A DNA stretch of 64,000 nt from Pseudoroseicyclus_A sp041714655 (GTDB taxonomy: Bacteria; Pseudomonadota; Alphaproteobacteria; Rhodobacterales; Rhodobacteraceae): assembly GCF_041714655.1 (NCBI RefSeq), contig NZ_CP168219.1, forward strand, positions 806,001 to 870,000. Reading direction: 5' to 3'. Position 1 is the stretch's first letter; every line of letters starts with the position of its first letter. Below are positions 7,803 through 16,212 of this stretch, piece by piece. The position numbers and the translations under genes are program-made. The notes under the pieces were generated by a model that had not been told where the DNA came from, ran no database searches, and saw only the letters and a program-made list of their open reading frames with translations.

Positions 7803-7843
7803 ATTATGGGCGCCCGGAGGGGCGCCGCATTGATCTCCATCAA
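7803..7843 (-). promoter_or_regulatory. FNR/FnrL-type class II promoter of the DUF6455 gene
   Basis: TTGATCTCCATCAA at 7830-7843 matches the FNR consensus TTGAT-N4-ATCAA exactly. On the minus strand a -10 hexamer CATAAT lies at 7808-7803. The implied start near 7796 puts the box centre at about -41, the position from which FNR proteins activate class II promoters. The box also abuts AAGGAG, the ribosome site of the divergent DUF1989 gene (7842-7847), so it could occlude that gene's 5' end. Confidence 0.75.
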
Positions 7844-7855
7844 GGAGCCCGCCGC

Positions 7856-8710
7856 ATGACCCCAGCGACTCGCCCGCCCCCGGAAGATGCCGATGCCCGC
7901 CGCGCCGCCCCGCCGGTCACCGTCTATGGCGTGGATGCGCTGGCCCCGCCGGATCTCGGCCTTCGCGCCCGGGCCCGTGCGGCGGCGGTGCCCGTGGCGG
8001 AGGTCATCGTGCCGCCGCGCGAGGGGCGCGCGGTGCGGCTGGCGGCCGGGCAGATCCTGCGCATCTCCTGCCCCGAGGGGCCCCAGGTCGGCGATCTGAA
8101 CCTCTTCGCGGCGGAGGATCTGAGCGAGCGATTCTACTCGGGCAAGACGCGGGCGCTGCATGGCACGCATCTGGGAATGGGCGACCGGCTCTGGTCGAGC
8201 TTTCCGGCGCTCCGCCCGATGGCGACGATCATCGCCGACAGCCTGTCATGGTACGGCACCGATGCGTTCGGCTGCCGGGTGCATGACGTGATCGGCACGC
8301 GCTGTGACCCCTATACCGAACACCTGCTCACCGGGCGGAGCTACCACCATTGCTGCCATTCGAACCTCACGCGGGCGCTGGTGGCGGAGACGGGGATGGA
8401 CCCGGCGGCGGCCGAGCCGCTTGTCCATGACGTGCTCAACCTCTTCATGTGCACCGGCTTCGATGCCGAGGGGCGCTACGTCATGAAGGCGAGCCCGGTG
8501 CGGGCCGGCGATGCGGTGGAGTTCTTCGCCGAGATCGACCTGCTGGCGCTGCTCTCCACCTGCCCGGGCGGGGATTGCTCGGCCAGCCATTCGAGCGACG
8601 AGGCCACCTGCTATCCGCTGAAGATGGAAGTGCTCGCCCCGCCGGAAGAGGCGCTGGCCGGCTTCACGCCGGCCGCGCCCTCGAGCTACGACCGCAGCCA
8701 CGGGCTCTAG
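7856..8710 (+). CDS. DUF1989 / urea carboxylase-associated family protein
   Basis: A 284-residue cytoplasmic protein. Start ATG 7856 follows AAGGAG. After a ~50-residue polar N-terminus the DUF1989 domain fills the rest: VPPREGRAVRLAAGQILRI, GPQVGDLNLF, the GMGDRLWSSFPALRPM segment, and a cysteine/histidine-rich region (YHHCCHSNL; LSTCPGGDCS). Family members are associated with urea amidolyase systems or, in one branch, act as aminomethyltransferase-like partners; the true reaction is not settled. No urea carboxylase or transporter genes are adjacent here. It overlaps deoD tail to tail by four bases (CTAG). Confidence 0.85.
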   Translation: MTPATRPPPEDADARRAAPPVTVYGVDALAPPDLGLRARARAAAVPVAEVIVPPREGRAVRLAAGQILRISCPEGPQVGDLNLFAAEDLSERFYSGKTRALHGTHLGMGDRLWSSFPALRPMATIIADSLSWYGTDAFGCRVHDVIGTRCDPYTEHLLTGRSYHHCCHSNLTRALVAETGMDPAAAEPLVHDVLNLFMCTGFDAEGRYVMKASPVRAGDAVEFFAEIDLLALLSTCPGGDCSASHSSDEATCYPLKMEVLAPPEEALAGFTPAAPSSYDRSHGL

Positions 8711-9411
8711 TCGAACGCGGCCTCGAGCGCGATCTCGACCATGTCGCCGAAGCTCTGCTCGCGGTCCTTCGCGGGCAGGGATTCGTGGGTCTGCAGATGG
8801 TCCGACACCGTGAGCACGGCCAGCGCCCGGGCGCCGTGGCGGGCGGCGAGCGTGTAGAGCTCGGCGGCCTCCATCTCGACCGCGAGCACGCCGTGGCGGG
8901 TCATCTCGGCGGCGATGTCGTCGCGCTCGTCATAGAACGTGTCGGAGGAATAGATGCCGCCGACATGCGGGGTCAGCCCCTTCGCCTCCGCCGCCGCGAC
9001 GGCCGCGCGGAGGAGCCCGTAATCGGCCACGGGCGCGAAGTTCAGCTCGCGGAAGATGGTGGAGGAGGGGGTGGAGACGCTGCTGGCGCTCATGGCGATC
9101 ACCACGTCGCGCACCTTCACGGCCGCCTGCATCCCCCCGCAGGAGCCGATGCGGATCAGCGTTTTCGCGCCGAAATCGCGTATCAGCTCATTGGCATAGA
9201 TCGAAAGGGACGGCATCCCCATGCCGGAGCCATGAATAGTCACCGGATGGCCGCGCCATGTGCCGGTGAACCCCAGCATCCCGCGCACCTCGTTGATGCA
9301 GCGGGCACCCTTAAGAAACGTCTCCGCCGCCCAGCGGGCCCGATAGGGGTCGCCGGGCATCAGAACGGTTTCGGCAATCTCGCCGGGCGCGGCACCGATA
9401 TGCGTGCTCAT
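8707..9411 (-). CDS. deoD: Purine-nucleoside phosphorylase
   Basis: A 234-residue DeoD of the hexameric class, splitting purine (deoxy)ribonucleosides with phosphate into base and (deoxy)ribose-1-phosphate in the cytoplasm. Visible motifs are the phosphate loop MPGDPYRA (about 18-25), GSGMGMPS, RIGSCGG, the nucleoside-binding AVEMEAAELY and the catalytic aspartate segment LTVSDH. Length is normal. It fits functionally with the purine uptake/oxidation operon at 47-56 kb, although the two are far apart in the window. Confidence 0.95.
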   Translation of the reverse strand: MSTHIGAAPGEIAETVLMPGDPYRARWAAETFLKGARCINEVRGMLGFTGTWRGHPVTIHGSGMGMPSLSIYANELIRDFGAKTLIRIGSCGGMQAAVKVRDVVIAMSASSVSTPSSTIFRELNFAPVADYGLLRAAVAAAEAKGLTPHVGGIYSSDTFYDERDDIAAEMTRHGVLAVEMEAAELYTLAARHGARALAVLTVSDHLQTHESLPAKDREQSFGDMVEIALEAAFD

Positions 9412-9483
9412 GACGTCCTCTTCGCAGGAAATCGGGCCCCTCGCGGGCGATCACACGCCATTCGGGCCGGCCCGGTGGCTTTC

Positions 9484-9807
9484 TCAGATCTCGAATTTCG
9501 AGATATCGACGCCGTTTTCCTGCGCCTCGCGAATCCAGGCCGGGCGGCGGCCCTTGCCCGTCCAGGTCATCGAGGCGTCGGAGGGATTGCGGTATTTCGC
9601 CGGGGATTTGGAGCCGGTCTTCTTGGCTTTCGGCGCAGCGCCGCTCGTCAGCTCCGAAAGGGAATAGCCATGCTCGGCCGCCGCGAGTTCCGCCGCCTTG
9701 AGCGCCGCCTTCTTCTCGCGGTCGGCGAGAGAGGCCAGGGCCTTGTCCACATCCTTCGAGAGCTTTTGCAACTCGGCACGGGACAGATTATTCAGATCAA
9801 TCGGCAT
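9484..9807 (-). CDS. H-NS-like nucleoid protein (HvrA/Spb type)
   Basis: A 107-residue DNA-binding protein. Residues 1-50 form a coiled-coil oligomerisation region (LSRAELQKLSKDVDKALASL). The C-terminal ~35 residues hold the H-NS DNA-binding signature KYRNPSDASMTWTGKGRRPA, with the TWTGKGRRP loop that reads AT-rich minor grooves. In Rhodobacter the homologues HvrA and Spb tune photosynthesis and nitrogen-fixation genes. AGGAG stands ahead of ATG 9807. The upstream region is unusually AT-rich for this genome, as expected if the protein regulates itself. Confidence 0.93.
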   Translation of the reverse strand: MPIDLNNLSRAELQKLSKDVDKALASLADREKKAALKAAELAAAEHGYSLSELTSGAAPKAKKTGSKSPAKYRNPSDASMTWTGKGRRPAWIREAQENGVDISKFEI

Positions 9808-10231
9808 GAGTGGTGCTCCTGTGAATGATTTGCGTGTAATCGCGATTTTCCGCCATTGCAATCCCGCCGCCATCAATAGTCGCTTTCTGCGGGTATCTTC
9901 GAATTGCCGTTGCGGCATCCGCGCGGCGGGCCGCCATTCCCCGGCGCGGCAAAGTCGGCGCGCCCCTACGGCAGGCCGCAAGCCTCTAAATCCTAACAAA
10001 ACGTTAATTTTCTTGTGGCGGCGGGTAATAGCAGCGTGAGGTCCTGCGCCCGGAACCGGGGGATGAGACGAAATGTCGCAGTATTTCCGCCAATTGAACT
10101 GAACGGTCGTATCGTTCGAATCTGAACCATTCTCTAATTTGTGAACGCGCCCCGCCCGTCCGGTTTTCGGCGAGGCGCTCGAAAGCCGCCCGACCCTTTA
10201 CCCGGGGGGCGATTGATGCCAGCGTCTTTCA
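9808..10231. other. 424-bp gene-free, AT-enriched divergent promoter region
   Basis: Lies between the H-NS-like gene (minus) and the acyltransferase gene (plus). It includes AT-rich stretches around 9985-10030 and 10110-10140, rare in this window. An inverted repeat GAACG/CGTTC spans 10101-10117. I see no coding potential, tRNA or obvious sigma-70 pair for the rightward gene. Confidence 0.5.
9833..9861 (-). promoter_or_regulatory. Likely promoter of the H-NS-like gene
   Basis: On the minus strand TTGCAA (9861-9856), a 17-base spacer and TACACG (9838-9833) give a sigma-70-like promoter ending about 26 bases before the start codon. Confidence 0.45.
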
Positions 10232-11620
10232 ATGTTTCAGACGGTCGCCGTCCCCATCTGGTTGCTCGTACTGATCGTCCTCTTCGCGGCGGTCACCTTT
10301 GCCTCGCATTTCCTCTTCCCCTCGGTCCGCTGGTTCTTCCGGCGGCGGGCGGAGCGGCTGGTGGCGCGGATGAACGAGCGGCTGACGCGGCCCATCGAGC
10401 CGTTCAAGCTGGCGCGGCGGCACGACATGATCCAGCGGCTGATCTACGATACCGAGGTGAACCGCGCCATTCACGCCCATGCCCGCCGCAATGGCGTGCC
10501 GGAGAATGTCGCCTTTGAAACCGCCCGCCGCTATGCGCGCGAGATCGTGCCGCGGTTCTCGGCGGCGGTCTATTTCTCCTTCGGCATTCGCGTGGCGCGC
10601 TGGCTTTCCAACTCGCTGTATCGCGTGCGGATCGGCGCGCTGGATCGCGGTCAGTTTCAGGCGATAGACCCGGACGCCGCCGTCGTTTTCGTCATGAACC
10701 ATCGCAGCAACATGGATTACGTGCTGGTGACCTGGCTCATCAGCCGCACCTCCACGCTTTCCTATGCCGTCGGCGAATGGGCGCGGGTCTGGCCGATGTC
10801 GGCGCTGGTGCGCGCCATGGGCGCCTATTTCATCCGGCGGAAAGACCGCTCGCCGCTCTACCGGCGCGTGCTGGCGCGCTATGTGCAGATGTCAGTCGCC
10901 GGCGGCGTGACGCAGGCGATCTTTCCCGAGGGTGGCCTCAGTCTCACCGGGCGGCTCGCGGCGCCGAAGCTGGGGCTTCTCAATTACATCGCCGAGGGGG
11001 CGGAGGAGCGCGACGTGATCTTCGTGCCCGTCGGGCTCAACTACGACCGGGTGCTGGAGGATCGGATCCTCCTCGCCGCCGACCCGTCGCAGCGGCAGTT
11101 CCGCCCGCCCTTCCGCCATGTCGCCCGGCGCTTCGCCCGGCATGTGTTCCTGCGGCTCACGCGGCAGTTCAAGAGCTTTGGCACCGCCTCTGTCGGCTTC
11201 GGCAAGCCCCTGTCGCTCCGCGCCTTTCTTGCCGGGGGCGGCGATGTCGAGGCGCTGGCGGAGGAGCTCATGGCCCGCATCGCCGCCGTCGTGCCGCCCC
11301 TGCCGGTGCCGCTCGTCGCCCGGGCGCTGCTCGAGGCCGGCCCGCAGACCGAGGCCGCGCTGGTCGCCGCCGTGACGGAGGAGCTGGCCGCGCTCACCAG
11401 CCTCGGCCAGGCGCTGCCCCGGCGGGACGCGCCGGAGCTGGTGCGCGACGCGCTCGAGATCCTCGCCGAGCGGCGGCTGGCGGTGGAGGGGGAGGACGGC
11501 GTCTGGACGCCGACGGAGAATGCCGGGCCGCTCCTCACCTACTACGCCCAGTCGATCGCCCACCATTTCGCGCCCGAGGCGCCGGTCGCGCCGGAGCCCG
11601 AGCCGGTTCTGGCGCCCTGA
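10232..11620 (+). CDS. Membrane glycerol(phosphate) acyltransferase, PlsB/PlsC superfamily
   Basis: A 462-residue protein. One N-terminal transmembrane helix (VPIWLLVLIVLFAAVTFA) anchors it. The acyltransferase blocks are clear: block I NHRSNMDYVL (HxxxxD, about residue 152), block II YFIRRKDRSPLYRRV, block III FPEGGLSLTG, block IV VFVPVGLNYDR. The long C-terminal region (about 300-462) and the GPAT-like RRK motif resemble PlsB glycerol-3-phosphate acyltransferases more than the short PlsC enzymes, so phosphatidate synthesis is the probable role. Acyl donor is not determinable. The ribosome site ahead of ATG 10232 is weak. Confidence 0.85.
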   Translation: MFQTVAVPIWLLVLIVLFAAVTFASHFLFPSVRWFFRRRAERLVARMNERLTRPIEPFKLARRHDMIQRLIYDTEVNRAIHAHARRNGVPENVAFETARRYAREIVPRFSAAVYFSFGIRVARWLSNSLYRVRIGALDRGQFQAIDPDAAVVFVMNHRSNMDYVLVTWLISRTSTLSYAVGEWARVWPMSALVRAMGAYFIRRKDRSPLYRRVLARYVQMSVAGGVTQAIFPEGGLSLTGRLAAPKLGLLNYIAEGAEERDVIFVPVGLNYDRVLEDRILLAADPSQRQFRPPFRHVARRFARHVFLRLTRQFKSFGTASVGFGKPLSLRAFLAGGGDVEALAEELMARIAAVVPPLPVPLVARALLEAGPQTEAALVAAVTEELAALTSLGQALPRRDAPELVRDALEILAERRLAVEGEDGVWTPTENAGPLLTYYAQSIAHHFAPEAPVAPEPEPVLAP

Positions 11621-11623
11621 TCG

Positions 11624-12190
11624 TCAGAGCTTGCGGAGAAGGTCGCCCACGGCCACCCGGCCGTCCCTGGTGACGCGCGCGTAGATGCCGCGGAGGTTCA
11701 GCTCCTTGCCCGGCCCGGTGTTCACCCAGGCCGTCGCCGGCTGGCCGTAGCGGGCGGCGAAGGCGGCGCAGCCCCGGTGCGGCTCTTCCGTCACCACCAG
11801 CTCGGCCGTGCCGAGCGCGAAGCGGGTGCCGGGCGGCATGTTGGCGGGCGTCAGGTCGAGATCGAGGAAGAGGTTGTCCCCCGCCGGCGGCCAGTTCTCG
11901 CGCGGACCGGCGATGGCCTCGATGACGCGGGCGGCCATGATGCAGATCTGCACGTCGGGCTCGGGGTTGCCGTTCTCGTCGCTGAGCCAGCAGCCCTTCG
12001 ACCAATGGTCCCCGGCCACGCCGGCGGCCGCGGTGAGCTCCACCGCCTCCGGCGTCTCGCGGAGCCCGGCGGAGGGGCGGGAGACGATCAACTCCAGCCG
12101 CCCGCCGTCCTTCGGGGCGGCGCGGATATGCGCAAGGCTCTCGTCGAGCGCCGCGCGGCTCTTGTGAAATGCCGGGGCAATGCCGTCCAT
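11624..12190 (-). CDS. MOSC-domain protein
   Basis: A 188-residue protein made mostly of one MOSC domain (beta-barrel related to the molybdenum-cofactor sulfurase C-terminal domain). Typical features are the VAGDHWSKG turn, DVQICIMAARVIEAIA, the DNLFLDLDL segment and the conserved cysteine in EPHRGCAAF near residue 140, the residue thought to carry sulfur to the molybdenum centre. Possible partners include the xanthine dehydrogenase at 52-56 kb, but that is inference. ATG 12190 (GTG 12193 also possible) lies a few bases after the stop of the ABC exporter, so the two are co-translated. Confidence 0.85.
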   Translation of the reverse strand: MDGIAPAFHKSRAALDESLAHIRAAPKDGGRLELIVSRPSAGLRETPEAVELTAAAGVAGDHWSKGCWLSDENGNPEPDVQICIMAARVIEAIAGPRENWPPAGDNLFLDLDLTPANMPPGTRFALGTAELVVTEEPHRGCAAFAARYGQPATAWVNTGPGKELNLRGIYARVTRDGRVAVGDLLRKL

Positions 12191-12196
12191 CACGCG

Positions 12197-13984
12197 CTAC
12201 TCCGCTGCCAGTCCTTCGGTAAACTGCAGGCGCGCGAGGCGGGCGTAAAGCCCGCCCTCGGCGACGAGCTGGTCATGCGTGCCCTCGGCCACGATCCGCC
12301 CCTGATCGAAGACGAGTATGCGGTCGGCCTTCTTCACGGTGGCGAGCCGGTGGGCGACGATCAGCGTCGTACGCCCCTCCGCCAGATCCTCCACCGCGCG
12401 CTGCACGAGCTGTTCGCTTTCGGCATCGAGCGCCGAGGTGGCCTCGTCGAGCAGCATCACCGGCGCATCGCGCAGGATCGCCCGGGCGATGGCCACGCGC
12501 TGCTTCTGCCCGCCGGAGAGCATGAGCCCGCGCTCGCCAACATAGGTGTCATAGCCGTCCGGCAGCTGGGTCAGGAAGCCGTGGGCGGCGGCGGCATGAG
12601 CGGCGGCCTCGACCTCGGCATCGGTGGCGTCGGGCCGGCCGAAGCGGATGTTCTCGCGGGCTGTGTCGCCGAAGATCACCGGATCCTGCGGCACCAGCGC
12701 GATGCGCTGGCGGAAGGCGGCGCGGTCCATGTCGCGGAGGTCCACCCCATCGAGGCGGATGGCGCCCTCCTGGGGGTCGTAGAAGCGCTGGATGAGCTGG
12801 ATGATCGTCGACTTGCCGGCGCCCGAGGGGCCGACGAGCGCCACCGTCTCGCCGGGGTGGATGGTGAAGCTCACGCCATCCAGCGCCGCCTCCTTCGGGC
12901 GGGAGGGATAGTGGAAGCGTACGTGGTCGAAGGTGATCTCGCCATGCGGCTCGGGCAGGGCGGCGGGCGCGGCCGGGTCTTCCACCGCGTCGTCGGCATG
13001 GAGCAGCTCCACCAGCCGCTCGGTGGCGCCGGCGGCACGCTGGAGCTCTCCCCAGATCTCGGTCAGGGCGCCGACGGCCCCGGCGACCATGACGGTGTAG
13101 ATCATGAACTGCACGAGCTCGCCGACGCTGATCTCGCCGGCGCGCACATCCGCCGCACCCATCCAGAGGAAGCCCACGACCCCGGCGAAGGCGATGAAGA
13201 TGACGATGGCCGTCATCACCGCCCGCCAGAAGATGCGCGTCTGCGCGGTGCCGTAGCTCTTCTCGGTCACATGGGCGAATTTGGCGCGGCTGAGCCCCTC
13301 ATGCGTGAAGGCCTGCACCGTCTGCGCCGAGAGGAGCTGTTCGGAGGCATCGCCGGAGGAAGCGGCGATCCAGTCCTGGTTCTCCTTGCTGAGCCGCCGC
13401 ACGCGGCGGCCGAGCGTGATGAGCGGGATGAAGATGACCGGGATCGGCCAGAGGACGAGCAGCGTCATCTTCAGCGAGGTCACCAGCATGAGGGCGATGC
13501 CGCCGATGAGGATGAGGATGTTGCGGAGCGCCACCGAGACCGACTGGCCGATGACGGTCAGGATCAGCGTCGTGTCGGTGGTGATCCGGCTCAAGACCTC
13601 GCCGGTCATGATCTTCTCGAAGAAGGCCGGGCTCATGCCGATCATCCGGTCGAAGACAGCTTTTCGGATGTCGGCCACCACCCGCTCGCCGAGCCGGGTG
13701 ACGAGGTAGTAGCGCAGCGCCGTGCCGATCGCGAGGAGCCCCGCGAAGACAAGCGCGAGGGCGAAATAGCCGTTGGTCAGCGCGCCCGCGTCGAAATTGT
13801 CGACCACCTGCCGGGCGGCGATGGGCAGGACGAGGCTGATGCCGGCGGTGAACACCAGCGCCAGCCCCGCCAGCGCGATCATGCCGCGATAGGGGAAGAG
13901 AAAGGGGACGAGCGCGCCGAGCGCCCGGATGCGCTTGGAGGCGGCGCGCTCTGTCTCTGATTGTCGCGGAAGCGGCTCGGCCAT
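12197..13984 (-). CDS. ABC exporter, fused membrane and ATPase domains (MsbA/ABCB-like)
   Basis: A 595-residue half-transporter that works as a homodimer in the inner membrane. Residues about 25-330 form six transmembrane helices (for example GMIALAGLALVFTAGISLVL and ILILIGGIALMLVTSL). The nucleotide-binding domain follows: Walker A GPSGAGKST, Q-loop VPQDPVIFG, signature LSGGQKQRVA, Walker B VMLLDEATSALD and switch AHRLATV. It belongs to the bacterial ABCB group that includes MsbA and multidrug exporters; lipid or drug export is likely, but the substrate is unknown. It lies 59 bases behind D-glycerate dehydrogenase and is followed by the MOSC gene. Confidence 0.93.
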   Translation of the reverse strand: MAEPLPRQSETERAASKRIRALGALVPFLFPYRGMIALAGLALVFTAGISLVLPIAARQVVDNFDAGALTNGYFALALVFAGLLAIGTALRYYLVTRLGERVVADIRKAVFDRMIGMSPAFFEKIMTGEVLSRITTDTTLILTVIGQSVSVALRNILILIGGIALMLVTSLKMTLLVLWPIPVIFIPLITLGRRVRRLSKENQDWIAASSGDASEQLLSAQTVQAFTHEGLSRAKFAHVTEKSYGTAQTRIFWRAVMTAIVIFIAFAGVVGFLWMGAADVRAGEISVGELVQFMIYTVMVAGAVGALTEIWGELQRAAGATERLVELLHADDAVEDPAAPAALPEPHGEITFDHVRFHYPSRPKEAALDGVSFTIHPGETVALVGPSGAGKSTIIQLIQRFYDPQEGAIRLDGVDLRDMDRAAFRQRIALVPQDPVIFGDTARENIRFGRPDATDAEVEAAAHAAAAHGFLTQLPDGYDTYVGERGLMLSGGQKQRVAIARAILRDAPVMLLDEATSALDAESEQLVQRAVEDLAEGRTTLIVAHRLATVKKADRILVFDQGRIVAEGTHDQLVAEGGLYARLARLQFTEGLAAE

Positions 13985-14043
13985 CGTTTCTCCCCCCCTC
14001 GAAGGTTGAGGGCTATCTAGTGACGCCGGGGCGGGCGAACAAC

Positions 14044-15003
14044 CTAGCGGTCGAGCCCCTGCGGCAGGGGCCGTCCCTCGGCCCAGGCGGTGACGTTGTC
14101 CAGCGCCATCTGGCCCATGCGCTCGCGCACCTCGAGCGCCGCCGTGCCGAGATGCGGATAGAGCACCACGTTGTCGAGCGCGCAGAGCCGTTCGGGTACG
14201 TTCGGCTCGTGCGCATAGACGTCAAGCCCTGCGGCGAAGATGGCACGGCGCTCGAGCGTGTCGATGAGCGCGTCCTCGTCCACCACGTCGCCGCGGGCGA
14301 TGTTGACGAAGATGCCGCCGGGCTTCATCGCTGCGAAGGCTTCGGCGTCGATCAGCTTCTTCGTCTCGGCCGTCGCGGGGACGGTGACGACCACGATATC
14401 CGCCTCGGCCATGAGCTGGTGGAGCGTCTCCACCTGCCGGGCGGGGAGGGGGGCCTCCTTCTTCGAGCGGTTGAAGTAGAGGACCGGCATCGAGAAGCCG
14501 TAGTGGCCGCGATGCGCCACGGCCTGGCCGATCCGGCCCATTCCGACGATGCCGAGCGTCTTGCCCGTGACATGCGTGCCGAGCATGTCCATGGGCCCGA
14601 AGCCCTTCCACTTGCCGGCGCGCACCATCCGCTCGCCCTCGCCGCCCCGGCGGCAGGCCGAGAGGATCAGCGACATGCCGATGTCGGCCGTCGCATCGGT
14701 GACGACCCCCGGCGTGTTCGAGACGACGAGCCCGGCGGCGCGGGCCGCTGGCACGTCGATATGGTTGTAGCCCACCCCGAAATTGCTGAGGACGCCGGCG
14801 CGGATGGTCTCGGCCGCGGCGAAGGTCTCGGCCGAGAAGTCATCGCCTAATGTCGGGATGATGGCGTCATACTCCCCGAGCGCGGCCACGGCCTCGTCCC
14901 GGGTCAGCGCGATGGCGCTCTTGCGGATCACCGTCTCGAAGCGCTCTTCGGCGAAGGCGCGATTGGCCTCGGGGACGGGGCGGGTGAAGAGCAGCTTTTT
15001 CAA
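14044..15003 (-). CDS. D-isomer 2-hydroxyacid dehydrogenase (glyoxylate reductase/D-glycerate dehydrogenase type)
   Basis: A 319-residue NAD(P)-dependent enzyme interconverting a 2-oxoacid such as glyoxylate or hydroxypyruvate with its D-hydroxyacid. The Rossmann motif is GIVGMGRIGQAVA (about residue 150). Catalytic Arg is in NIARGDVVDE, the Glu in HEPNVPE, and the His in YPHLGTA. It starts with TTG at 15003, overlapping the stop of the upstream tRNA-binding-domain gene (TTGA), so it is translated by coupling. The C-terminus LPQGLDR is typical of the alphaproteobacterial group annotated as D-glycerate dehydrogenase. Confidence 0.9.
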   Translation of the reverse strand: MKKLLFTRPVPEANRAFAEERFETVIRKSAIALTRDEAVAALGEYDAIIPTLGDDFSAETFAAAETIRAGVLSNFGVGYNHIDVPAARAAGLVVSNTPGVVTDATADIGMSLILSACRRGGEGERMVRAGKWKGFGPMDMLGTHVTGKTLGIVGMGRIGQAVAHRGHYGFSMPVLYFNRSKKEAPLPARQVETLHQLMAEADIVVVTVPATAETKKLIDAEAFAAMKPGGIFVNIARGDVVDEDALIDTLERRAIFAAGLDVYAHEPNVPERLCALDNVVLYPHLGTAALEVRERMGQMALDNVTAWAEGRPLPQGLDR

Positions 15004-15347
15004 AAGAGCCGGGCCCCCTTGGCGACGGGCTGGTCGGGGCCGATCAGCACCACCTGGCCATCGTCATCGGGCAGGCCGAGAACGAGCACCTCGGACCGCA
15101 CCGGGCCGATCTGCCGGGGCGGAAAGTTGACGACGGCGAGCACCTGCTTGCCGACGAGCGTCTCGGGCGCGTAATGCGCGGTGATCTGGGCGGAGCTCTT
15201 CTTCTCCCCCAGCTCGGGGCCGAAATCGACCCAGAGCTTGATGGCGGGCTTGCGCGCCTCGGGGAAGGGCTCGGCGCGGGTGATGATCCCGGCGCGGATG
15301 TCGACCTTCATGAAGTCGTCGAAGGTGATCTCGGCTGTTTCAGCCAC
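15000..15347 (-). CDS. csaA: CsaA-like tRNA-binding-domain protein
   Basis: A 115-residue OB-fold protein of the tRNA-binding domain family (as in MetRS C-terminus and CsaA). Signature segments are FDDFMKVDIRAGIITRAE, KPAIKLWVDFG and the final LVLGLPDDDGQVVLIGPD. CsaA in Bacillus is a dimeric chaperone linked to secretion; in proteobacteria the role is unclear. It overlaps the 3' end of proC by eight bases and the start of the dehydrogenase by four, so the three genes form a tight operon. Confidence 0.9.
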   Translation of the reverse strand: MAETAEITFDDFMKVDIRAGIITRAEPFPEARKPAIKLWVDFGPELGEKKSSAQITAHYAPETLVGKQVLAVVNFPPRQIGPVRSEVLVLGLPDDDGQVVLIGPDQPVAKGARLF

Positions 15348-16146
15348 GGGAGAGCTCCTCGCTGCGGGTCTTTGCGGCGGCCATGGCGCGGGACATGAGG
15401 CCGGGCAGCTCCGGCATCAGCACCTCGAGCGCCGCCTGGGTGGTGCCATTGGGCGAAGTGACGTTGACGCGGAGCTGCGCCGGATCCTCCTCCGCCGCCT
15501 CGGCCAGCGCGCCCGCGCCGCCGACGGTGGCCTTGGCGAGTTGCAGCGCGAGGTCCGGCGTGAGGCCAAGCTCCTCCCCCGCCGCCGCCATGCATTCGAT
15601 GAGGTGGAAGACATAGGCCGGGCCGGAGCCGGAGAGGGCGGTCACCGCGTCGATCTGCGCCTCCTCCTCCAGCCGGACGACCTGGCCGATGGCGGAGAGG
15701 AGCGCCTCGGCCATGGCGAGATGCGCTTCCGTCGCGGCGGCATTGCCGATGATGGCAGTGATGCCTCGGCCGATGGCGGCGGGCGTGTTGGGCATGGCGC
15801 GGATCACCGGCGTGCCGGGGCCGAAGGCGGCCTCGAAGGCGGCGATGGGCGTGCCGGCGGCGATGGAGAGGACCAGCGTCTTCCCCCCGCCGAGCGCGGC
15901 GACATCGGGCAGGGCGGCGCCCATCATCTGCGGCTTGACGGCGATCAGCGCCACGGCGGGCGCCTCGGGCAGCGCCTCGTTGAGGTGAAGCCCGAGTCCC
16001 TGAACCCAATCCGACGGCTTGGGGTCGCGCACATGCACCGCCTCAGCGCTCAGCCCGCCCTTCAGCCAGCCCGCCAGCATCGCCGAGCCCATCTTGCCGC
16101 AGCCGAGGAGCAGGAGCCCCCGCGTGCCGATGTCACCGAAATCCAT
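15340..16146 (-). CDS. proC: Pyrroline-5-carboxylate reductase
   Basis: A 268-residue ProC, catalysing the last step of proline synthesis, reduction of pyrroline-5-carboxylate with NAD(P)H. The N-terminal Rossmann motif is LLLGCGKMGSAMLAGWL. The segment VIRAMPNTPAAIGRG and the C-terminal signature (ALSGSGPAYVFHLIECMA, with the later TSPNGTTQAALEVL) are diagnostic. Length is normal. It leads the proC-csaA-dehydrogenase operon. Confidence 0.96.
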   Translation of the reverse strand: MDFGDIGTRGLLLLGCGKMGSAMLAGWLKGGLSAEAVHVRDPKPSDWVQGLGLHLNEALPEAPAVALIAVKPQMMGAALPDVAALGGGKTLVLSIAAGTPIAAFEAAFGPGTPVIRAMPNTPAAIGRGITAIIGNAAATEAHLAMAEALLSAIGQVVRLEEEAQIDAVTALSGSGPAYVFHLIECMAAAGEELGLTPDLALQLAKATVGGAGALAEAAEEDPAQLRVNVTSPNGTTQAALEVLMPELPGLMSRAMAAAKTRSEELSRG

Positions 16147-16212
16147 GCTGGCTGCCCCCTTCGCTGTGCGCGCGGACCCTAGGGGCGCGCCCGGGAGGGA
16201 TCAAGCGGGCCA

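Noticed and set aside
10101..10117. LuxR- or other operator at GAACG...CGTTC
   Set aside because: The arms are only five bases and no matching regulator is adjacent; kept as a note in the gap description, not as a finding.
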